From Pseudodesulfovibrio senegalensis (GTDB lineage: Bacteria; Desulfobacterota; Desulfovibrionia; Desulfovibrionales; Desulfovibrionaceae): 64,000 nucleotides of DNA. Every line of letters starts with the position of its first letter. Positions within the stretch are counted from its first letter, which is position 1. The DNA is taken from NCBI RefSeq assembly GCF_008830225.1, contig NZ_WAIE01000002.1, positions 310,001 to 374,000 of the forward strand, read 5' to 3'. A program made the translations under genes and the position numbers. Shown piece by piece: positions 51,248-60,479 of the stretch. The notes below the pieces were generated by a model. The model had not been told where the DNA came from. It searched no databases and saw only the letters and a list, made by a program, of their open reading frames with translations.

Positions 51248-52387
51248 ATGCGGCAATCGGATTACTTCAAGCTCGGCGTTTTCGTCATCATCGGTTCGGC
51301 CATGCTGGTCGTGGTGGTCATGGTGCTTGGCGCCGGGGAATATTTCAAGGAAACCTACACAATGGAGACCTACATCGCCGAGTCCGTCAACGGGCTTGAG
51401 GTGGGGTCGCCGGTCAAGCTCAAGGGCGTGCAGGTCGGTTCGGTTTCCCATATCGGTTTTGTTGCCAACAAGTATGACGACAGCTACCGCTATGTGCTGG
51501 TGGAGTGCGCATTGGAGCCGCGCAAGCTTGGCAGCAAGGATCATGATGAATTTCTGCGAACGCTGGATGAGGACGTGAAGCGCGGATTGCGCGTGCGGCC
51601 CACCACGTTGGGACTCACGGGCCAGCTGTACCTGAATCTTGATTATCTGGACCCGGAAACCAACAAGCCCCCCAAGATTTCGTGGCAGCCGGAGTTTGCC
51701 TACGTGCCGTCCGCTCCCAGCACCTTGAACCGGCTTGAGGCGGCCTTGAGCAGCATCAGCGGATTCTTGAGCGGCCTCAAAAAGGAAGATATTGAAACCA
51801 TCATTGCGGACGTGAAGGACATCTCCGCGGCTCTGAGCAATTTTTTGCGCAAGGCGGATGTCAGGAAACTGGGCAAGGTCATCATTGCCAACCTGCAGGA
51901 AACCAGAAAGCTTCTGGCCCGGGTCAATGTGCTGCTTCAGGACCCGGCCGTGGATGAGTTGATACCGGATGCCGCCCGGACCGTGGCCGGGGTGCGCCGC
52001 ATTGTCGAGGCGTCCGAAGACGATTTGGTGAGCTCGGTGCATGATGCGCGCACGGCCATGAAGAGCCTGCGCAACGCCACCGGCAGGGTGGAACAGGTCG
52101 TGGCCGATCCTGCGCTGGACAAGCAGCTGCACAAGATTGCTTCCACATTCGAAAATGTGAACAAGGCCTCCGAGGACCTGCGGTCTGCCGTGCGCAAGCT
52201 GCACGCCGTGCTTTCCCGGGCCAACGGTCTTGTGGCCGGGCAGCAGTCCAATATCGAATCCATCATGAGCGACGCGCGGTTGTTGTTGCAGAATCTCAAG
52301 GAACTGACCGAAGAGGCCAAACGCTACCCCTCGGGCGTGATTTTCGGGCAGCCGCCGCATAAGGTTGAACCGGGAGAAAGCAAGTGA
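51248..52387 (+). CDS. mlaD: MlaD/MCE family lipid-binding protein
   Basis: This is the periplasmic substrate-binding subunit anchored in the inner membrane. The product is 379 residues from the ATG after AAAGGA; a TTG two codons earlier is rejected. There is one N-terminal helix (about 6-28), then an MCE domain (YIAESVNGLEVGSPVKLKGV) and a long helical C-terminal region from about residue 155. It is longer than E. coli MlaD (about 183) and nearer to PqiB- or YrbD-like long forms with one MCE domain. Confidence 0.92.
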   Translation: MRQSDYFKLGVFVIIGSAMLVVVVMVLGAGEYFKETYTMETYIAESVNGLEVGSPVKLKGVQVGSVSHIGFVANKYDDSYRYVLVECALEPRKLGSKDHDEFLRTLDEDVKRGLRVRPTTLGLTGQLYLNLDYLDPETNKPPKISWQPEFAYVPSAPSTLNRLEAALSSISGFLSGLKKEDIETIIADVKDISAALSNFLRKADVRKLGKVIIANLQETRKLLARVNVLLQDPAVDELIPDAARTVAGVRRIVEASEDDLVSSVHDARTAMKSLRNATGRVEQVVADPALDKQLHKIASTFENVNKASEDLRSAVRKLHAVLSRANGLVAGQQSNIESIMSDARLLLQNLKELTEEAKRYPSGVIFGQPPHKVEPGESK

Positions 52388-52395
52388 GGAAAACC

Positions 52396-53010
52396 ATGCG
52401 AAACAGTGCGTTGACGATCGGTTCCATGTTGTGCCTGCTCATGTTGTGCGGGTGTGCCGGGTTGTCCAAGAAGGCCGTGGAAAAGCACCATTATTATCTG
52501 GAGGTGCAGCGGGGCACGGCTGAAACCGTGACGCGTCCGGACGCGGTCATGCTGGTGCGGCGCATGCAGGTATCGCCGCTTTATGATGGCAGGGAGCTGG
52601 TCTATCGCATGGACGGTGGTCGCATGGAGTCGGATTTCTACAATCTCTTTTTTGTGCCGCCAGCGGAAATGGTCTCCCAGAATTTGCGCCAATGGATCGG
52701 TTCGGCAGGGCTGGTGGGCGAGGTTGTGGCCGATGCCAGCCTTGTGCAGTCGGATTACATTCTGGAAGGCATGGTCAACGCCCTGTATGCGGATTTTTCG
52801 GGGAATAGGCCGGAAGGCGTAGCTGCAATGCAGTTCTTCCTGCTGGATGCAGAAAGCGACGATGCGATCCTGTTTTCGGGTCGTTACGAGGAGCGCGTGC
52901 CCCTGTCCGGCAGATCGCCGGACGCCATCGTCGAGGGCCAGCGCAAGGCCGTGCATGCGATTTTTGAAAAGCTGGAAAACGATCTGCGTGATCGTCTGGC
53001 AACCCTGTAG
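52396..53010 (+). CDS. ABC-type transport auxiliary lipoprotein (PqiC/LptE-like partner)
   Basis: The product is 204 residues with a lipoprotein signal (lipobox LCGC, lipidated Cys at 20). The mature part starts near HHYYLEVQRG and ends in LENDLRDRL, and resembles the DUF330/PqiC group that sits in the outer membrane next to MCE transporters. The ATG after GTGAGGAAAACC is chosen. A GTG at 52384 overlapping the mlaD stop (GTGA) is an alternative. It is the last gene of the mla-type operon and converges on uup. Confidence 0.85.
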   Translation: MRNSALTIGSMLCLLMLCGCAGLSKKAVEKHHYYLEVQRGTAETVTRPDAVMLVRRMQVSPLYDGRELVYRMDGGRMESDFYNLFFVPPAEMVSQNLRQWIGSAGLVGEVVADASLVQSDYILEGMVNALYADFSGNRPEGVAAMQFFLLDAESDDAILFSGRYEERVPLSGRSPDAIVEGQRKAVHAIFEKLENDLRDRLATL

Positions 53011-53015
53011 GACGG

Positions 53016-54947
53016 TTACAGGTCTTCGGGCGCGTTTTCCAGGGCCTGTTCCAGATATTCCCAGCGGCTAAATGTTTCTTCGAGGCTGCGCTCCAGTTCT
53101 TCCAGTTCGTAGCGCAGGCTGTTGAACACGTCACCCCCCTGCTGATAGAGTTCCGGATCCGCCAGGCGTTCGTGACGCGCGGCAATGTCCGCTTCAAGCT
53201 GTTCAATACGCTCCGGAAGCCTTTTCAGTTCTTCCCGGTACTGCTGGAGTCGGAATTTATCCTTGTAGCTGAGTTTTTTGGAGGCCGTTGTCTTTGTGCC
53301 CGGGGCCGTCTTTTTTTGAGCCGGTTTGGCCTTGGTCTTTTCCTCCTGGGGCCGTTGCCGGAGCCAGTCGTCGTATCCCCCGACATATTCGCGCACGACG
53401 CCGTTGCCCTCGAAGGCAATGGTCGAGGTGACCACGTTGTTCAGGAAAGCCCGGTCATGGCTTACCAACAGTACCGTGCCCGAGTAATCCAGCAGGATTT
53501 CTTCCAGCAGATCCAGGGTTTCCATGTCCAGGTCGTTGGTGGGTTCGTCCATGACCAGAACATTGGAAGGTCGGGTGAAGAGCTTGGCTAGCAGCAGCCT
53601 GTTGCGCTCCCCGCCCGATAGTACGCTGACCGGCAGCTGCGCCCTGTCCGGGGTGAACAGGAAATCCTTGAGGTATCCCAGTACATGGCGGCGGTTGCCG
53701 TTGATGTCCACGAAGTCTGAACCCTCGGCCACGTTTTCGCGTGCGCTTTTGTCTTCGTCGAGGTGTTCGCGATGCTGATCGAAATAGCTGATTTCCAGAT
53801 TCACGCCATGGCGCACATTTCCCTGCAACGGTTCCAATGTCTTGAGCAGCAGCTTGAGCAGGGTGGTCTTGCCAACGCCGTTGGGCCCCACCAGTCCGAT
53901 TTTATCACCGCGCATGATCAGTGCGTCGAAGTCGTCGACGATGGGCTTCCCGTCATAGGCGAACCCGAGCCCCTTGACCTCGGCCACCATTTTGCCCGTT
54001 CGTTCGGATTCCTGAATGACCATGTCCGCCTGTCCGGTGCGCTCCCGGCGCTGGCCGCGTTGTTTGCGCAGTTCCTGCAACTGGCGAACGCGCCCCATGT
54101 TGCGGGTGCGCCGGGCCTTGATCCCGCTACGAATCCATTTTTCCTCTTCCGCCAGTTTCTTGTCGAATTTGGCGTTCTGGGATTCCTCGGCCTCCAGCGC
54201 GGCTTCCTTGCGATCCACGTAGGTGTCGTAATCGCAGTCCCAGCTGGTAATGGCGCCGCGGTCGATTTCCACGATTCGTGTTGCCAGTGCGCGCAGGAAT
54301 GTGCGGTCGTGGGTCACGAACAGCAGGCTGCGGTTCTGGCGTTTGAGGAAATCTTCCAGCCAGGTGATTGAGGCTATGTCCAGATGGTTGGTGGGTTCGT
54401 CCAGTACCAGCAGGTCCGGTTCGCAGGCCAGTGCCCGGGCCAGCAGCACACGGCGTTTTACGCCGCCGGAAAGCGTGTCGAATTGATCTGCGGCCTGAAT
54501 GTTCAGGTGGGAAAGCACGGTTTCTACAGTCCGGTGCACCCCCCATGCGTCATCATTTTCAATGATTTGCTGGGCCTTTTCCAGTTGGGCGACCAACGCA
54601 TCGTGTTCGCCTTGGGCCTGCTCCAGCGCACGTGCGGCACGCTGATAGGCCGCAAGGTGTTCACCCAGGGTTCCCAGTGCCGAGCAGGCCACGTCGTATA
54701 CGGTGCCGCCCAGTTCATTGGGCACACTCTGGGGCAGCATGGCTATGCGCACGCCCTGACTGACAGCCATTTCCCCGGAATCCGGCGGTGTATCGCCGTT
54801 GATGATGGAGAGTAGCGTGGACTTGCCTTCGCCGTTGCGACCCACAAGGCAGACGCGTTCCCCGGGTTCGATCTGGAGGTTCACCCCCTTGAGCAGCGGG
54901 GTTCCTGTAAAGTTGATGGATATGTTCTGAAGACTGACGAGCGCCAT
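53016..54947 (-). CDS. uup: ABC-F family ATPase Uup
   Basis: The protein is a soluble, ribosome- or DNA-linked ABC-F ATPase with no membrane domain. The product is 643 residues with two nucleotide-binding domains: Walker A GRNGEGKST and GPNGVGKTT, signatures LSGGVKRR and LSGGERNR, and Walker B LLVLDEPTNHLD and VLVMDEPTNDLD. The interdomain linker is charged (about 240-310). A C-terminal coiled coil (about 560-640) identifies it as Uup rather than EttA. It converges with the mla-type operon after 5 bp. Confidence 0.92.
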   Translation of the reverse strand: MALVSLQNISINFTGTPLLKGVNLQIEPGERVCLVGRNGEGKSTLLSIINGDTPPDSGEMAVSQGVRIAMLPQSVPNELGGTVYDVACSALGTLGEHLAAYQRAARALEQAQGEHDALVAQLEKAQQIIENDDAWGVHRTVETVLSHLNIQAADQFDTLSGGVKRRVLLARALACEPDLLVLDEPTNHLDIASITWLEDFLKRQNRSLLFVTHDRTFLRALATRIVEIDRGAITSWDCDYDTYVDRKEAALEAEESQNAKFDKKLAEEEKWIRSGIKARRTRNMGRVRQLQELRKQRGQRRERTGQADMVIQESERTGKMVAEVKGLGFAYDGKPIVDDFDALIMRGDKIGLVGPNGVGKTTLLKLLLKTLEPLQGNVRHGVNLEISYFDQHREHLDEDKSARENVAEGSDFVDINGNRRHVLGYLKDFLFTPDRAQLPVSVLSGGERNRLLLAKLFTRPSNVLVMDEPTNDLDMETLDLLEEILLDYSGTVLLVSHDRAFLNNVVTSTIAFEGNGVVREYVGGYDDWLRQRPQEEKTKAKPAQKKTAPGTKTTASKKLSYKDKFRLQQYREELKRLPERIEQLEADIAARHERLADPELYQQGGDVFNSLRYELEELERSLEETFSRWEYLEQALENAPEDL

Positions 54948-55000
54948 GTTGTTTGCGTGCTTTGCCGTGCGGGGCAGTGTTTCGTGTTATGGCTCCGGCA

Positions 55001-55030
55001 AAATGAAAAGGGGGCCGGTTCCGGCCCCCT
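55001..55030 (-). terminator. Intrinsic terminator of the chemoreceptor gene
   Basis: GGGGGCCGG (55010-55018) and CCGGCCCCC (55021-55029) form a 9-bp stem, or a 7-bp stem with a 6-nt loop. On the minus strand it is followed by TTTTCATTTT. It lies 52 bp after the chemoreceptor stop. Confidence 0.8.
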
Positions 55031-55081
55031 GACATACGCTTTGCGGGCAGGAGTCGCAAGTTTAAACCTGCCGCAATGGAT

Positions 55082-57031
55082 TTAGAAGCGCTCGAAGTCT
55101 TCCTCGTCCATGTCATCCATCTCCAGTGCCACTCCGCTTTTGTTGGTAGCATTTTTCGTCTGCGCCGCGGCAATGGGCTTGGGCGCAGGCTTGGCCTGAA
55201 CCGTGCGGGCCGTGGCGGTCGGCGTCTTGGTGGCGTAGGACCGCTCATCTTCACTACGGGTTTTGAAGAAGGCCATGGTCTGCTGCAACTGAATGGACTG
55301 TCCGGACAGTTCCTCGGCACTGGAGGCCACTTCCTCGGACATGGACGCATTGGACTGGATGACCTTGTCCAGTTCCTGAACGGCCTTGTTGATCTGTTCG
55401 GCCCCGGAGTGTTGCTCGTTGGTTGCCACAGAGATTTCCTGAACCAGTTCAGCAGTTTCCGTGATGTCCGGTACCAACTGCTCGAGCATGGTCCCGGCCT
55501 GTTCTGCCACTTCCACACTCTGGGTGGATATCTCGCTGATTTCCGCTGCCGCGCCTCCGCTGCGTTCTGCCAGCTTGCGGACTTCCGCAGCCACGACGGC
55601 AAAGCCCTTGCCGTGTTCGCCTGCCCGGGCCGCTTCAATGGCCGCATTCAGTGCCAGCAGGTTGGTCTGGCGGGCTATCTCTTCGATGATGGTGATCTTT
55701 TCAGCGATGTTTTTCATTGCGCTGACAGCCTGGGAAACTGCGGATCCTCCGGCGCGAGCATCTTCGGCGGCCTTGATCGCGAGTCTTTCCGTCTTGGTCG
55801 CGTTTTCCGCGTTCTGGGTTATGTTGGCCGCCATCTGTTCAATGGATGAGGATACTTCTTCGATGGCTGCGGCCTGTTCGGTGGAGCCTTGTGAAAGCGT
55901 CTGTGCTGCGGCATTGAGTTCTTCACCGCCTGCGGAGACGTTTTCTCCCGCACCCTTGACTTTGAGCACAATGTCCAGAAAACGTTCGGCCATGGTCACG
56001 AAGGCATCACGGAGTGTTGCCAGTTCCGCGGTGAAGTTTCCGGTGATGCGCGGGTCGAGTCGCCCGTTGGCCAGTTCCTTGAATTTGCCCTGAATGATCT
56101 GGAGCGGGGTAGTGACCATTCTGCGAATGGCGATATATATGATGAGCACGGTTACCAGAATGCCCACCACGCCGATGATGAGCAGCAGACGTTGAAGGGC
56201 ATGCGCTTCACCCATGAGATCATTTTCCAGAACCGAGAGCGAGACGATCCATCCGGTGGCCGGCACGTCGGCAAACGAGATGTATTTGTTGTCGCCTTTC
56301 CATTCGTATTCCAGAAAGCCCTGTTTGCGATTCACGGATTCCATGATGAAATCGTATTTGGACAGGTCCTGGAAGATGAGGTTCCTGTCTGGGTGGGCCA
56401 GTACTTTCCCTGTCTTGTCAACGATGTAGCAATATCCGCTGTCGCCGACCTTGATGGGGTCGATGAAGGTCTCGGTAAACGCGCTGGCAAGGACGGACAT
56501 CCCCACATAGCCCAGCGTGCGCCCGTTTGCCTTGATGGGAACGGCAATGGCAAGACGCGGTTTTTTCGAAACGGGCGAAAGGGTAATATCCGAAATGTAT
56601 TGGGATTGGCCATTGGAGATGATGGTTTTGTAATAGCCGCGCGAGCTATAGTTCTTGCCGCGCCCGCCCTTGTTGGTGGTGACCACCGAAATTCCATCGG
56701 CATTGTGCACGAAAAAAGACTCGATGGAGGGATCGTCCGCTTTTGCCTTGAGCAGCAGATCTGTTGCCTGCTGGTAGTCCCCGCCATCTGCGGCCATGAT
56801 CACAAGCGGATCGTGGGCAAGCAGTTGCAGGAACCGGACACGGCCTTCAAGCCAGTTTTCCAACGCCATGGCCACGGATTTCGTGTTTTCGTTGAGAGTG
56901 CTTTGCGAAAGCGAAAGCGTGAGTTTTTGTGTGCCCTGGTTGACCGAAAACAATGTTGCGGCAACAAGGACGATAATAATAATGCTGGAAACCAGCACCA
57001 GTCGTTGTCCCAATCCAAGTTTCAATTTCAT
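55082..57031 (-). CDS. Methyl-accepting chemotaxis protein (dCache sensor)
   Basis: The product is 649 residues. It has an N-terminal membrane helix (about 10-28), a periplasmic double-Cache sensor (about 35-270, with [11 protein letters not shown] and [17 protein letters not shown]), a second helix (about 280-305) and a HAMP domain. The signalling domain contains the hairpin tip [20 protein letters not shown]. The C-terminus ends DFERF, which fits a CheR-binding pentapeptide pattern. The ligand is unknown; Cache sensors often bind amino or organic acids. Confidence 0.94.
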   Translation of the reverse strand: MKLKLGLGQRLVLVSSIIIIVLVAATLFSVNQGTQKLTLSLSQSTLNENTKSVAMALENWLEGRVRFLQLLAHDPLVIMAADGGDYQQATDLLLKAKADDPSIESFFVHNADGISVVTTNKGGRGKNYSSRGYYKTIISNGQSQYISDITLSPVSKKPRLAIAVPIKANGRTLGYVGMSVLASAFTETFIDPIKVGDSGYCYIVDKTGKVLAHPDRNLIFQDLSKYDFIMESVNRKQGFLEYEWKGDNKYISFADVPATGWIVSLSVLENDLMGEAHALQRLLLIIGVVGILVTVLIIYIAIRRMVTTPLQIIQGKFKELANGRLDPRITGNFTAELATLRDAFVTMAERFLDIVLKVKGAGENVSAGGEELNAAAQTLSQGSTEQAAAIEEVSSSIEQMAANITQNAENATKTERLAIKAAEDARAGGSAVSQAVSAMKNIAEKITIIEEIARQTNLLALNAAIEAARAGEHGKGFAVVAAEVRKLAERSGGAAAEISEISTQSVEVAEQAGTMLEQLVPDITETAELVQEISVATNEQHSGAEQINKAVQELDKVIQSNASMSEEVASSAEELSGQSIQLQQTMAFFKTRSEDERSYATKTPTATARTVQAKPAPKPIAAAQTKNATNKSGVALEMDDMDEEDFERF

Positions 57032-57091
57032 AAGCCCCCCATTTATTTTGTTGTTAATTTAGCATGAATTGGAGGGATTGCCCCATTATAA

Positions 57092-57119
57092 TAAAAGGAG
57101 CCGCATTGCGGCTCCTTTT
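57092..57119 (-). terminator. Intrinsic terminator of the ahb-rpe operon
   Basis: GGAGCCGC (57097-57104) pairs with GCGGCTCC (57108-57115) around a 3-nt loop. On the minus strand TTTTATTAT follows. It lies 41 bp after the rpe stop. Confidence 0.88.
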
Positions 57120-57156
57120 GTCTTGTTTCGAATATTGATCTGGGGGGGCGAGGCGA

Positions 57157-57813
57157 TCAGGCTTTTGCTGCCGCCTCCATGAATGTTTTGTGTCGTTGCG
57201 AATACGGTGGAAACCCGAAAAAGGCGGAGCCGGAAACCAGCACATCGGCTCCGGCGCGCACCAGGTCGGGGGTGTTCTCCGGGGTGACGCCGCCATCCAC
57301 CTGAATCAGCGCCTGTGATCCGCAATCCGTGATCATGGCCTTGAGTTCGCGCAGCTTGTCCATGGTGAAGGGGATGAACTTCTGGCCGCCGAAACCCGGG
57401 TTCACGGACATGAGCAGGACCATGTGCAGTTGCGGCAGAAGGTACCGGATGGAATCCACTGTCGTGTGCGGATTCAGGGCCACGGCAGGTTTGCACCCGG
57501 CATCGGCTATCTGCGAGCACACGCGCTCCAGATGCGTGCAGGCTTCCGCATGGACGCAGATGAGATCGGCCCCGGCGTCGGCAAAGTCCTGAATGTAGCG
57601 GCCCGGATCTTCGATCATCAGGTGGCAGTCGAAAAACAGGTTCGACTTTTTGCGCATGGCCTTGATGATGGGGGGGCCGAAGGTGATGTTCGGTACGAAC
57701 TGTCCATCCATGACGTCAAGATGGACCCATTCGAGTCCGGCTTCTTGCAGTGCCTTGAGCTCGGACTCCATGTTGGCGAAATCCGAGGAGAGCATTGACG
57801 GTGAAAGGATCAT
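57157..57813 (-). CDS. rpe: Ribulose-phosphate 3-epimerase
   Basis: This enzyme interconverts ribulose 5-phosphate and xylulose 5-phosphate. The product is 218 residues, a TIM barrel with LSPSMLSSDFANM, the metal-binding HLDVMDGQFVPN, DCHLMIEDP, MSVNPGFGGQKFIP and QVDGGV. It lies 16 bp after the AhbA/B-type gene on the same strand and before a terminator, so it is the last gene of the heme operon. No link to heme synthesis is known to me. Confidence 0.96.
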   Translation of the reverse strand: MILSPSMLSSDFANMESELKALQEAGLEWVHLDVMDGQFVPNITFGPPIIKAMRKKSNLFFDCHLMIEDPGRYIQDFADAGADLICVHAEACTHLERVCSQIADAGCKPAVALNPHTTVDSIRYLLPQLHMVLLMSVNPGFGGQKFIPFTMDKLRELKAMITDCGSQALIQVDGGVTPENTPDLVRAGADVLVSGSAFFGFPPYSQRHKTFMEAAAKA

Positions 57814-57829
57814 GGCTTTCTCCCGAAGG

Positions 57830-58279
57830 TTATTTGTCCATCTTGAAATCGACCTTGATCTTGAACATCCGAGAGGCCGGAAGGTTCAGGATTCGGATGC
57901 CGGTCTTTTCCGTTATGCCGTTCAGTAGTGCTTCCACCGCGTCCATGTCCGGCGCGATGAGCGTGAACCAGATGTTGAAGTCGTTTTCCCGCAGGTAGTT
58001 GTGGGTAACGCCGTCGTGGCGGTTGACCTCGGCAACGAATTCGTCGATGCGGTCTTCGGGCACGCTGGCCGCGCACAGGGTGGACTGCCAGCCCAGCTTC
58101 TTGGACTGGAAGTTGGCGCCCATGCGTCGGATCACTCCCTTTTGGCGGAGTTTGCGCACCCGGGCCAGCACCTCGGCCCCGGTCAGGCCCACCTGCTTGC
58201 CTACGGCTTCATACGGCTGCGGAACCAGCGGGAAGCCGGACTGAATGATGTCGAGTATCTGCTTGTCGTAATTGTCCAT
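57830..58279 (-). CDS. ahbA/ahbB: Siroheme decarboxylase subunit (AhbA or AhbB)
   Basis: AhbA and AhbB together decarboxylate siroheme to 12,18-didecarboxysiroheme. The product is 149 residues with an AsnC/Lrp-like fold: N-terminal helix-turn-helix (QPYEAVGKQVGLTGAEVLARVRKL) and the family signature THNYLRENDFNIWFTLIAP. It would be mistaken for a regulator without its neighbours ahbD, hemB and ahbC. I cannot tell the A from the B subunit by eye; the second subunit is not in the window. Confidence 0.88.
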   Translation of the reverse strand: MDNYDKQILDIIQSGFPLVPQPYEAVGKQVGLTGAEVLARVRKLRQKGVIRRMGANFQSKKLGWQSTLCAASVPEDRIDEFVAEVNRHDGVTHNYLRENDFNIWFTLIAPDMDAVEALLNGITEKTGIRILNLPASRMFKIKVDFKMDK

Positions 58280-58289
58280 GAAACGTTCC

Positions 58290-59483
58290 CTAGGAGCGCG
58301 GTTTCTTTTTGGGCGTATAGGAGCAGAGGGGCTCTTCGCCCAGGTAGTTGCCGTTCATGGTATGGGCGCGGGCCCGGCAACCGCCGCAAACGCGTTCGTA
58401 TTCGCAATGTCCGCATTTGCCGTCGTAGGCTTCGGGATTGCGCAGGTTCAGGAATTGTTCGGATTTGCGCCAGATCTGCGGGAACGGCGTTTCCAGCACG
58501 TTGCCGCAATTCAGGTCGAGGTAGCCGCAGGGCTGCACCTGTCCGCGGTGGGAAATGAAACAGAAGCCCACGCCGCCGAGGCAGCCGCGGCTGACCGCGT
58601 CCAGTCCGAAGTTCTCGAAATTGACGGTAATTCCGTCTTCCTTGGCGCGTTGCCTGAGGATGCGGTGGTAATGCGGGGCACATGTGGCCTTGAGCTGCAT
58701 GTCCGTGGTCTTGCGGAAGTCGTAGAACCAGTTGAGCACGTCTTCGTATTCATCGGCGGAAATGATTTCCGCGCCCAGTTCTTCTGCGCGGCCCGTGGGC
58801 ACGAGCAGGAAGATGTGCCATGCGGAAGCACCGATTTTTTCGCAGAGGTCGAAGATGTCCTTGAACAGGTGCAGGTTGTTCCGGGTCACCGTTGTGTTGA
58901 TCTGGAACTCGATGCCCGCGTCCTTGAGGTACTGGATGCCGCGCATGGAAGCGTCGAAGGCGCCCTTTTCCCCACGGAATTCGTCATGCTGTTCGGCCTC
59001 GGGCGCGTCGATGGAGATGGAGCAGCGTTCAACGCCCGCGTCCTTCATCATTTTTGCTGTTTCAGGGGTGATGAGCGTGCCGTTGGGGGCCATCACGCAG
59101 CGCAGACCGCGGGTCTTGGCGTAGGCGATCAGTTCGTACACGTCATCGCGCAGCATGGGCTCGCCGCCCGTGAAAATGATGATCGGGCTGCCCACGTCCG
59201 GGAACGTGTCGATGAGGGCCTTGGCCTGGGCCGTGTCCAGCTCTCCTTCGTACGGCTCCGGATGCGCCTCGGCCCGGCAGTGTTTGCAGGCCAGGTTGCA
59301 GGAGCGCGTCACTTCCCAGGCGATGAGCCGGCAGATCGGGCTGCCGTCTTCCAGAGTCTTCCTGGGCGGCCCCTCGGCTCCGGGATGCGTCTTGCCGTGG
59401 GGATGGCCGCCGGGGTGGTTGCCGGGATGCCCTTCCGGGGGGCAGCCCTTGGGATGTCCTTGATGTGTCATGTGACTATCCAT
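58290..59483 (-). CDS. ahbD: Heme b synthase AhbD (radical SAM)
   Basis: AhbD converts iron-coproporphyrin III to heme b by oxidative decarboxylation of two propionates. The product is 397 residues from the ATG that overlaps hemB by 8 bp; an ATG four codons later is an alternative. The radical SAM triad is C62-x3-C66-x2-C69 ([15 protein letters not shown]). A C-terminal cluster region has [17 protein letters not shown]. Residues 1-35 are unusually rich in His, Gly and Pro. No clear Shine-Dalgarno is seen, so coupling to hemB is likely. Confidence 0.93.
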   Translation of the reverse strand: MDSHMTHQGHPKGCPPEGHPGNHPGGHPHGKTHPGAEGPPRKTLEDGSPICRLIAWEVTRSCNLACKHCRAEAHPEPYEGELDTAQAKALIDTFPDVGSPIIIFTGGEPMLRDDVYELIAYAKTRGLRCVMAPNGTLITPETAKMMKDAGVERCSISIDAPEAEQHDEFRGEKGAFDASMRGIQYLKDAGIEFQINTTVTRNNLHLFKDIFDLCEKIGASAWHIFLLVPTGRAEELGAEIISADEYEDVLNWFYDFRKTTDMQLKATCAPHYHRILRQRAKEDGITVNFENFGLDAVSRGCLGGVGFCFISHRGQVQPCGYLDLNCGNVLETPFPQIWRKSEQFLNLRNPEAYDGKCGHCEYERVCGGCRARAHTMNGNYLGEEPLCSYTPKKKPRS

Positions 59484-60462
59484 TGAGCGTCTTGAGGACG
59501 TCTTCGGTAAAGTATGTCAGGATCATGTCGGCCCCGGCCCGCTTGATGGCGATGAGGGATTCCATGACCACATTGTGTTCGTCGATCCAGCCGTTTTGCG
59601 CGGCGGCCTTGATCATGCTGTATTCGCCGCTGACCTGATAGGCGGCAACGGGCGTATCGAAGCTGTCGCGTACCATGCGGATGATGTCCAGATAGGGCAG
59701 GCCGGGCTTGACCATGAGGATGTCCGCGCCTTCTTCCACATCGGCCGCTGCTTCGCGCATGCCTTCCAACGCGTTGGCCGGGTCCATCTGGTAGGTTTTG
59801 CGGTCGCCGAACTGGGGCGCGCTTTCTGCGGCCTCGCGAAACGGACCGTAGAACGCGGACGCGTACTTGACCGCATAGGACATGATGGGCGTGTTCTGGT
59901 AGCCTGCGTTGTCCAGTCCCTCGCGGATGGCGGCCACGCGGCCGTCCATCATGTCCGAGGGAGCAACGATGTCGGCTCCGGCCTCGGCCTGGGCCACGGC
60001 AGTCTGGGACAGCAGGTTCAAGGTCGGATCGTTGAGGACCTCGCCGTCCTTGCTGACCATGCCGCAATGCCCGTGCGAGGTGTATTCGCACAGGCAGGTG
60101 TCGGCGATGACCACCAGATCGGGCCATTTGTCCTTGAGCATGCGGATTGCCTGCTGAACGATGCCCTGTTTATCGTAGGCCTGCGACCCCGCCTCGTCCT
60201 TTTGCGCGGGGATGCCGAACAGGATCAGGCTGCGCAGGCCGGTTTTCACGGCCTCGGCCACCTGTTTTTCCAGTTGTGCCAGCGAGAGCTGGTATTGCCC
60301 GGGCATGGAACCGATGGGTTTGCGGAAATCCGCATCGTCGGTTTCGGCCACGAAGTAGGGCATGATCAGGTCCTGAGGCCGGATTTCGGTTTCCCGGACC
60401 ATTTCGCGCAGGGTCGCGGACATGCGCAGTCGGCGGCCTCTATGGAATTCGAGCATGGACAT
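59476..60462 (-). CDS. hemB: Delta-aminolevulinic acid dehydratase (porphobilinogen synthase)
   Basis: HemB joins two aminolevulinate molecules to porphobilinogen, an early step of all tetrapyrrole synthesis. The product is 328 residues from the ATG of MSMLEFHRG, with GGAG 7 bp upstream; the open frame upstream has no family match. Cysteines 123, 125 and 133 ([14 protein letters not shown]) mark the zinc-dependent type. Active-site lysines lie in [15 protein letters not shown] and [10 protein letters not shown]. It sits between the two radical SAM heme genes. Confidence 0.95.
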   Translation of the reverse strand: MSMLEFHRGRRLRMSATLREMVRETEIRPQDLIMPYFVAETDDADFRKPIGSMPGQYQLSLAQLEKQVAEAVKTGLRSLILFGIPAQKDEAGSQAYDKQGIVQQAIRMLKDKWPDLVVIADTCLCEYTSHGHCGMVSKDGEVLNDPTLNLLSQTAVAQAEAGADIVAPSDMMDGRVAAIREGLDNAGYQNTPIMSYAVKYASAFYGPFREAAESAPQFGDRKTYQMDPANALEGMREAAADVEEGADILMVKPGLPYLDIIRMVRDSFDTPVAAYQVSGEYSMIKAAAQNGWIDEHNVVMESLIAIKRAGADMILTYFTEDVLKTLNG

Positions 60463-60479
60463 GATGCGCTCCGTGCGGT

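Noticed and set aside
57830-58279. Annotation as a plain AsnC/Lrp transcriptional regulator
   Set aside because: The THNYLRENDFNIWFT signature and the position in an ahb-hemB operon identify it as a siroheme decarboxylase subunit, although the fold is Lrp-like.
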